From the NCBI GenBank assembly GCA_011322715.1, contig DRLX01000559.1:1-10093 (forward strand): 10,093 nucleotides of DNA, read 5' to 3'. This DNA is from Desulfobulbaceae bacterium (GTDB lineage: Bacteria > Desulfobacterota > Desulfobulbia > Desulfobulbales > Desulfobulbaceae). A program made the translations under genes and the position numbers. The notes under the pieces were generated by a model. The model was not told the origin of the DNA. It ran no database searches and saw only the letters and a program-made list of their open reading frames with translations. Below, piece by piece: positions 5,679 through 10,093 of the stretch (position 1 is its first letter; every line of letters begins with the position of its first letter).

Positions 5679-6196
5679 GGAAAAACCTGGTGGATGACGG
5701 CCGCAGCAGGATCGTTAAGGAGATTATTTTTTAAGGCGGTCATAGTGAGGTGAAGGGTAGGGTGTTTGAGTTTTGGGGCCAGTCCGGCCAGGGGCGCCAG
5801 GACAAACATCCGGTTGTGCATCCGGGGATGGGGAATCTGCAGGAAAGGTTCGTCAATGATGAGATCATCATAAAGCAGAAGATCAAGATCAAGAGTGCGG
5901 TCCTGATGGCCGGTCGAATCGGGGTCACGTCGTCGACCAAATTCCTTTTCAATGCGCAGAAGCAGGGTCAGTAACTCCATGGGAGACAGACTGGTCTGCA
6001 ACTCGCCCACGCCATTGATAAACCAGTGTTCTGATTCCATATCAACCGGTCGGCTACGATAGCATGTGGATAGCCGCTGCAGGCGTACGGCAGGGTCCCG
6101 GCCAAGTTTTCGCCAGGCCTGATGCAGGATATGCAGGGAATCACCCAGGTTGGAACCAAGACCGATCCAGGCGGTGGAGAGATTTCGTTTATTCAA
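5657..6196 (-). CDS. folK: 2-amino-4-hydroxy-6-hydroxymethyldihydropteridine pyrophosphokinase
   Basis: The 179-residue protein carries all HPPK signatures: IGLGSNLGD at 11-19, SRPVDMESEHWFINGV at 48-63, and DRTLDLDLLLYDD at 99-111 with the two Mg-binding aspartates Asp103 and Asp105. PHPRMHNRMFVLAPL follows at 123-135. It transfers pyrophosphate from ATP to 6-hydroxymethyl-dihydropterin, the step before dihydropteroate synthase in folate synthesis, in the cytoplasm. The only workable start is TTG at 6196: the reading frame upstream contains no ATG or GTG back to the dapB stop, and the next internal Met (53) would remove the GLGSNLGD motif. No ribosome site precedes this TTG. It is the last gene of the lysine cluster, 65 bases after dapB, and a hairpin lies in that gap. 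Confidence 0.95.
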   Translation of the reverse strand: MNKRNLSTAWIGLGSNLGDSLHILHQAWRKLGRDPAVRLQRLSTCYRSRPVDMESEHWFINGVGELQTSLSPMELLTLLLRIEKEFGRRRDPDSTGHQDRTLDLDLLLYDDLIIDEPFLQIPHPRMHNRMFVLAPLAGLAPKLKHPTLHLTMTALKNNLLNDPAAAVIHQVFPVAGSRI

Positions 6197-6215
6197 GGAA
6201 GAGGGGCGATGGGGA

Positions 6216-6247
6216 CAAAAGGACCGGAGCCGTTTTCTCGACTCCGG
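6216..6247 (-). terminator. Probable intrinsic terminator or attenuator between dapB and folK
   Basis: On the minus strand CCGGAGTCG and CGGCTCCGG (6247-6239 with 6232-6224) form a nine-pair GC-rich stem with one G-U pair and an AGAAAA loop, followed by TCCTTTTG. It begins 15 bases after the dapB stop. It could end most dap transcription or allow partial read-through into folK. Confidence 0.55.
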
Positions 6248-6261
6248 CCGAATAGCAGCCG

Positions 6262-7074
6262 TTAGAAATCAGCCAGGCCAAGAACATCAAACATGGTATA
6301 GAGACCATTGTCTTTATCGACGACCCAAGCGGCGGCAACGGCTGCCCCGCGTGCGAAATTATCGCGTGAATGGGCCCTGTGGATGAGTTCAATCCGTTCT
6401 CCGGCCCCGGCAAAATAGACGGTGTGTTCGCCTACGATATCACCGGCCCGGATGGTCTGAATACCGATTTCCGTGTCCGAGCGTTCTCCTATGATGCCGT
6501 GGCGTTCGTACACGCCGACTTCCGCCAGATCACGGCCCAGGCCGCTCGCCGCCATTTCACCAAGCTTGAGCGCCGTTCCGGAAGGGGCATCCTTCTTCAT
6601 TCGATGATGGGCCTCGACAATTTCAACGTCATAGGCATCGCCAAGGATAGCTGCTGTTTTTTCTACCAGTTTGAAAAGGACGTTGACGCCAACGGCCATA
6701 TTCGGTGCCTGAACACAGGGAAAGGCGCCTTCGGCAAGATGTTTGAGCTCGGCAAGCTCGTCACTGCTTAACCCGGTGGTGCCGATCACCATGGCAGTGT
6801 TATGCGCCGCCGCAATTTTGGCAAATTCGATCGTGGCCTTGTGAAAGGTAAAGTCGATAATGACATCACCCTGGTCAATGACGGATTCAAGACCGGGCGA
6901 GATGAGGACCCCGGTGGTTCCAAAACCGCCGTTTTCGCCGACATCCTTACCGACAGCAGGGCTGTTGGGCTGTTCAAAGGCCGCCGCCAATTCCAGGTCG
7001 GGATTTTGTCCGACCATATAGCTGATACGCTGACCCATTCTGCCGGCTGCTCCGGCTACGATTACCTTTGTCAT
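6262..7074 (-). CDS. dapB: 4-hydroxy-tetrahydrodipicolinate reductase
   Basis: The 270-residue protein is of the usual DapB length. The N-terminal Rossmann part has VAGAAGRMGQ (6-15) for NAD(P)H, IDFTFH (73-78) and GTTGLS (98-103). The C-terminal part has APNMAVGVN (123-131) and EAHHRMKKDAPSGTA (154-168), with the acid-base histidines His156/His157, Lys160/Lys161 and the substrate-binding SGTA. It reduces the DapA product to tetrahydrodipicolinate in the shared lysine/meso-DAP pathway, in the cytoplasm. A GGAA ribosome site lies about ten bases before the ATG. The gene begins 42 bases after the dapA stop, so both are likely on one transcript. Confidence 0.97.
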   Translation of the reverse strand: MTKVIVAGAAGRMGQRISYMVGQNPDLELAAAFEQPNSPAVGKDVGENGGFGTTGVLISPGLESVIDQGDVIIDFTFHKATIEFAKIAAAHNTAMVIGTTGLSSDELAELKHLAEGAFPCVQAPNMAVGVNVLFKLVEKTAAILGDAYDVEIVEAHHRMKKDAPSGTALKLGEMAASGLGRDLAEVGVYERHGIIGERSDTEIGIQTIRAGDIVGEHTVYFAGAGERIELIHRAHSRDNFARGAAVAAAWVVDKDNGLYTMFDVLGLADF

Positions 7075-7116
7075 CTTTTTATTTCCAACTTATTGTTAAG
7101 ATTGTCGATGTTCCGG

Positions 7117-7998
7117 TTACAGCAACCCCACTGTTTTCATTTCCGTTGTCAGCTTTTGGATGGAGGGTGCATCCATTTCAGTCATGGGCAGCCGAACCTC
7201 GCCGGATTTAATTATGCCCATCAGTTCCAGCGCCTTCTTGGCGGGTGCAGGACTGGGATAGCAGAACATGGTGCCCATCAGGCCAAAGAACCGGTAGTGG
7301 ATTTCGTTGGCCTTTTTCAGGTCACCCTTTAACGCTGCCTCCATCATCGTCGCCATGTCATTTGGTTTGATGTTTGAGGTAACGGAGATAACCCCTTTGC
7401 CGCCGACAAGCACCGTGGGCATGCAGGTAAAATCGTCACCGGAGAGCAGGATGAAATCATCCGGACAGCGACGGATAATCTCACTGATCTGGTTCAAGCT
7501 GCCGCCGGCCTCCTTGATGCCGATAACATGGGGCAGCTCGGCCAGCCGGGCCACCGTCGTCGGCAGCATGTTGGTGACTGTACGGCCGGGAACATTGTAG
7601 AGCACCATTGGAATATCGACCGCATCATGAATGGTCTTGAAATGCCGGTACAATCCCTCCTGGCTTGGTTTGTTATAATACGGCACAACGGACAGGACGG
7701 CATCGGCGCCGCTTGCCTTGGCCGATTCAGTCAGTTCAATGGCCTCAAGCGTATTATTGGCCCCTGTTCCGGCAATCACCGGGATTCGTCCGGCCACTGT
7801 TTTAACCGTCAGTTCAATAACCCGTTTATGTTCATCAAAACCAAGGGTTGCCGATTCGCCTGTGGTGCCACAGGGAACAAGTCCGTGGATGCCGCCTTTG
7901 ATCTGAAATTCAATCAGATCGATTAGCCCCTGCTCGTCAACCTTGCCGTCAAGCATGGGGGTGACAATGGCTGTTAGCGCACCTTGAATGGGTTGCAT
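7117..7998 (-). CDS. dapA: 4-hydroxy-tetrahydrodipicolinate synthase
   Basis: I place the start at the ATG at 7998, giving 293 residues, the normal DapA length. A perfect GGAGG lies eight bases upstream; the open frame extends 32 codons further, but that part shows no DapA similarity. The active-site residues of this TIM-barrel aldolase are all visible: Thr45-Thr46 in PCGTTGES, Tyr108 in VVPYYNKP, Tyr134 and Arg139 in LYNVPGRT, and the Schiff-base Lys162 in GIKEAGG. It condenses pyruvate with aspartate semialdehyde, the committed step of diaminopimelate and lysine synthesis. Many DapA enzymes are feedback-inhibited by lysine; I did not judge that here. It lies between dapF and dapB. The 116-base gap after dapF has a small hairpin but no clear promoter. 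Confidence 0.97.
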   Translation of the reverse strand: MQPIQGALTAIVTPMLDGKVDEQGLIDLIEFQIKGGIHGLVPCGTTGESATLGFDEHKRVIELTVKTVAGRIPVIAGTGANNTLEAIELTESAKASGADAVLSVVPYYNKPSQEGLYRHFKTIHDAVDIPMVLYNVPGRTVTNMLPTTVARLAELPHVIGIKEAGGSLNQISEIIRRCPDDFILLSGDDFTCMPTVLVGGKGVISVTSNIKPNDMATMMEAALKGDLKKANEIHYRFFGLMGTMFCYPSPAPAKKALELMGIIKSGEVRLPMTEMDAPSIQKLTTEMKTVGLL

Positions 7999-8083
7999 GG
8001 GGATTTCCTCCGTTCTGGTTTTGGTATTTTTTTGCAAATAGCCCGCGAAGTGTTGTCGCTTTAGGCTGTTTCCATGGTTGTTG

Positions 8084-8107
8084 TGGCCGGTCAATCCAGC
8101 CCGGCCA
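8084..8107. repeat. Hairpin in the dapF-dapA gap
   Basis: TGGCCGG (8084-8090) and CCGGCCA (8101-8107) are perfect inverted repeats with a 10-base loop. They lie a few bases after the dapF stop on the minus strand. No U tract follows, so it is more likely an RNA processing or stability structure than a terminator. Confidence 0.4.
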
Positions 8108-8114
8108 TACTGGT

Positions 8115-8954
8115 TTATGCCGCCAGGGCCTCTTTATTGAGTTCTCCCCTGTAAATCACATGGGCCGGACCTTTGAGAAAGACATTGTCCGCACCGGTGT
8201 CACCGATAAGATCAAAAGAGATGGTCAGGGTATCGCCGCCCGAGGTAATGATATCCACCGGCGATGTAGTCCGGCCTGTCAGAGCGGAGATAATGGCGGC
8301 CGCGGTTGCACCGGTGCCGCAGGCCAGTGTCTCGTCTTCGACGCCGCGTTCATAGGTGCGGACCTTGAGTCCCCTGTCGATACTGCCGACAAAGTTGACG
8401 TTGGTGCCGGCCGGCATAAAGGCCTGGTGGTGACGGATCCTGCTGCCAAGACCGCAAACATCCGCATTCTCCACATCTTTTACAAAACAGACCGCATGCG
8501 GTACTCCGGTGTCGACGGAGTGCAGCTCAGTGGGTTTTCCATCAACTTCTATTGACTGTCGCAGTTGCAGATCTTTTGGCGCCGTCATTTTGATGGCTAC
8601 ATTGATATCGGAAACCGAGGCTTCAATGATACCGGCGATGGTTTCAAAGCGCATTCGGGCAGGCGCAATACCGTGCATGTAGGCAAAACGCGCTGCACAG
8701 CGGGCGCCGTTACCACACATCTCGGCCACGGAACCATCACCATTGAAAAAGCGCCAGCGAAAATCCACAGTTTCACTGTCTTCAATCAAAATCAACCCAT
8801 CTGCGCCGACGGAGAATTTACGCCGGCAGACCAGGGCGGCGAACTCCGCCAGGGCCTCGGGATGAATAGTGGGCCTGCGATGATCAATGATGATGAAATC
8901 ATTGCCCGTGCCGCTCATCTTGACAAAAGGTATGGGGAAGTCGGCTATTTTCAT
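8115..8954 (-). CDS. dapF: Diaminopimelate epimerase
   Basis: The 279-residue protein has both catalytic cysteines of the family: Cys80 in EMCGNGARC (79-86) and Cys212 in LACGTGATA (210-218). It also has the N-terminal FVKMSGTGNDF (10-20), the GADGL motif (50-54), DTGVPH (148-153) and NVNFV (185-189). It inverts LL-diaminopimelate to meso-diaminopimelate without cofactor, by a two-base mechanism using the cysteine pair, supplying both LysA and peptidoglycan synthesis. Its ATG overlaps the lysA stop by four bases (ATGA), and no separate ribosome site is visible, so its translation probably depends on lysA. Confidence 0.97.
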   Translation of the reverse strand: MKIADFPIPFVKMSGTGNDFIIIDHRRPTIHPEALAEFAALVCRRKFSVGADGLILIEDSETVDFRWRFFNGDGSVAEMCGNGARCAARFAYMHGIAPARMRFETIAGIIEASVSDINVAIKMTAPKDLQLRQSIEVDGKPTELHSVDTGVPHAVCFVKDVENADVCGLGSRIRHHQAFMPAGTNVNFVGSIDRGLKVRTYERGVEDETLACGTGATAAAIISALTGRTTSPVDIITSGGDTLTISFDLIGDTGADNVFLKGPAHVIYRGELNKEALAA

Positions 8955-10093
8955 GGCAGTTTCAGTAGGACTTCGCCCTGGATAAGGTCATCATAATCTT
9001 CCCGTCGGCGGATAATATGCACCTCATCATCATCAATCAGGACCTCGGCGGCCCGGGGGCGGGAATTATAGTTGGAGGACATGGTAAAACCATAGGCGCC
9101 GCTGCTCATGATCGCCAGTAGGTCTCCCTGCCGCACTTGGGGCAGTTTACGGTCCCTGGCCATGAAGTCCCCTGTCTCACAGATCGGGCCGACCACATCG
9201 ACCATCTGCAGGGGTGCGTCGGTCTGTTTTACCGGCTGAATTTCGTGATAGGCGCCATACAGTGTCGGTCGTGCCAGGTCGTTCATTGCTGCATCAACGA
9301 TAACAAATCGCTTTTCCTTTTCACCACCCGAGTTCACTTTGGTATACTGCACTTCGGTGAGCAGAATACCGGCATTACCAACAATAACGCGGCCCGGTTC
9401 AAGGATCAGGGTACAGTCCATATTCTGCATCTCTTTTATGATCGCTTCAGCATAGGCCTGCGGTGGTGGCGGTTCTTCATCATTATAGGTGATGCCGAGT
9501 CCGCCGCCGAGATCAAGATACCGGATGTCTATTCCCTTTTCCTGCAAACGGCCGACAAAATTCTTTACCTTATTCAGGGCTTCCAGGAAAGGTTCGATTT
9601 GGGTCAGTTGAGAGCCGATATGGCAACTGACGCCGAGGATTTCCACGTTGTTCATTGCATGGGCACGGATATATTCCTCCAGTGCCTCATCCACGGGGAT
9701 ACCGAATTTATTCTTGGCCAGTCCCGTGGAGATGTAGGCATGGGTTTTAGGATCGACATCGGGATTGATGCGGAAAGAAACCGGTGCCGTGGTACCCAGT
9801 TCGGCGGCCAGTTTCTGCAGCCGGTCAAGCTCCTGGGGTGATTCCACGTTAAAGAGTAGAATATCGGCGAACAGTGCCTCCCGTATTTCAGCCTCTGTTT
9901 TGCCGACGCCGGAGTAGATGATTTTTTTCGGGTCTATACCCGCCTTCAATGCCCGAAACAGCTCACCACCGGAAACGATATCCGCTCCTGCGCCCATGGC
10001 TGCGAACTGCTGGAGGATCGCCAGGTTGGAACAGGACTTGACGGCAAAGCAGGTGAGATGGCCGATGTCGGAAAACCCGTTGTCAAATGCCTG
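8951..10093 (-). CDS. lysA: Diaminopimelate decarboxylase, 5' end beyond right edge
   Basis: The frame stays open to the window edge, so 380 codons are visible; about 35 N-terminal residues are missing compared with the usual 415-420. The first visible part reads HLTCFAVKSCSNLAIL, where the lysine (codon at 10039-10037) is the PLP-binding residue. Next come GAGADIVSGGELFRAL, the SCHIGSQ motif, LDLGGGLGITY, the phosphate-binding EPGRVIVGNAG, GPICETGDF with the conserved Cys, and YGFTMSSNYNSRPRAAEVL near the C-terminus. It decarboxylates meso-diaminopimelate to L-lysine, the last step of the pathway. The ATG at 9997 is an internal Met, not the start. It is the most upstream visible gene of the cluster, so the promoter and any lysine riboswitch would lie outside the window. 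Confidence 0.97.
   Translation of the reverse strand, partial: QAFDNGFSDIGHLTCFAVKSCSNLAILQQFAAMGAGADIVSGGELFRALKAGIDPKKIIYSGVGKTEAEIREALFADILLFNVESPQELDRLQKLAAELGTTAPVSFRINPDVDPKTHAYISTGLAKNKFGIPVDEALEEYIRAHAMNNVEILGVSCHIGSQLTQIEPFLEALNKVKNFVGRLQEKGIDIRYLDLGGGLGITYNDEEPPPPQAYAEAIIKEMQNMDCTLILEPGRVIVGNAGILLTEVQYTKVNSGGEKEKRFVIVDAAMNDLARPTLYGAYHEIQPVKQTDAPLQMVDVVGPICETGDFMARDRKLPQVRQGDLLAIMSSGAYGFTMSSNYNSRPRAAEVLIDDDEVHIIRRREDYDDLIQGEVLLKLP

Noticed and set aside
7999..8094. 32-codon N-terminal extension of dapA
   Set aside because: The ATG at 7998 has a perfect GGAGG and gives the standard family length; the extension has no DapA similarity.

Overview
The window reads as chromosomal DNA of a Gram-negative bacterium. 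My best guess is a member of the Desulfobacterota (Desulfobulbales-like). This rests on three things: the gene order lysA-dapF-dapA-dapB-folK, the mixture of moderately GC-rich genes with AT-rich intergenic gaps, and an intergenic inverted-repeat element that resembles ones I remember from that group. The assignment is an inference; no rRNA or other taxonomic marker is present.

Layout, left to right. (1) Positions 1-896, minus strand: a two-gene unit of a tandem-CBS-domain protein followed by the start of an HPP-family membrane protein, which runs off the left edge. (2) Positions 1151-1337, minus strand: a complete tRNA-Leu(CAA) unit with a sigma70-type promoter, an encoded CCA end and a strong hairpin terminator. 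(3) Positions 1400-2692, minus strand: an exported beta-helix protein with a CSLREA-like N-terminal motif and a choice-of-anchor-Q-like C-terminus. (4) Positions 2819-3612, plus strand: a TSUP (TauE/SafE) family membrane transporter, the only plus-strand gene, with a recognisable promoter whose -10 is bracketed by a small dyad. (5) Positions 3716-5406, minus strand: an operon of a membrane-anchored YHS-like metal-binding protein, a small (FSA/TalC-type) transaldolase and a periplasmic DUF4124-SLT lytic transglycosylase, with a good promoter at 5379-5406. (6) Positions 5407-5656: non-coding DNA dominated by a 128-bp dyad-symmetric, MITE/REP-like element. (7) Positions 5657-10093, minus strand: the lysine/diaminopimelate cluster lysA (5' end cut off by the right edge), dapF, dapA, dapB, then folK.

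How the genes work together. DapA and DapB make tetrahydrodipicolinate from aspartate semialdehyde, DapF epimerises LL-DAP to meso-DAP, and LysA decarboxylates meso-DAP to lysine. The middle steps (DapL, or DapD/C/E) are not in the window. FolK belongs to folate synthesis and seems to be only a downstream passenger, separated from dapB by a probable terminator or attenuator hairpin. The other units are functionally separate.

I found no CRISPR array, defence system, prophage or biosynthetic cluster. Most of the window is ordinary housekeeping DNA. The least explained parts are the 5419-5546 inverted-repeat element with its related neighbouring end, the beta-helix exoprotein, and the odd gene combination of the YHS-transaldolase-lytic transglycosylase operon.
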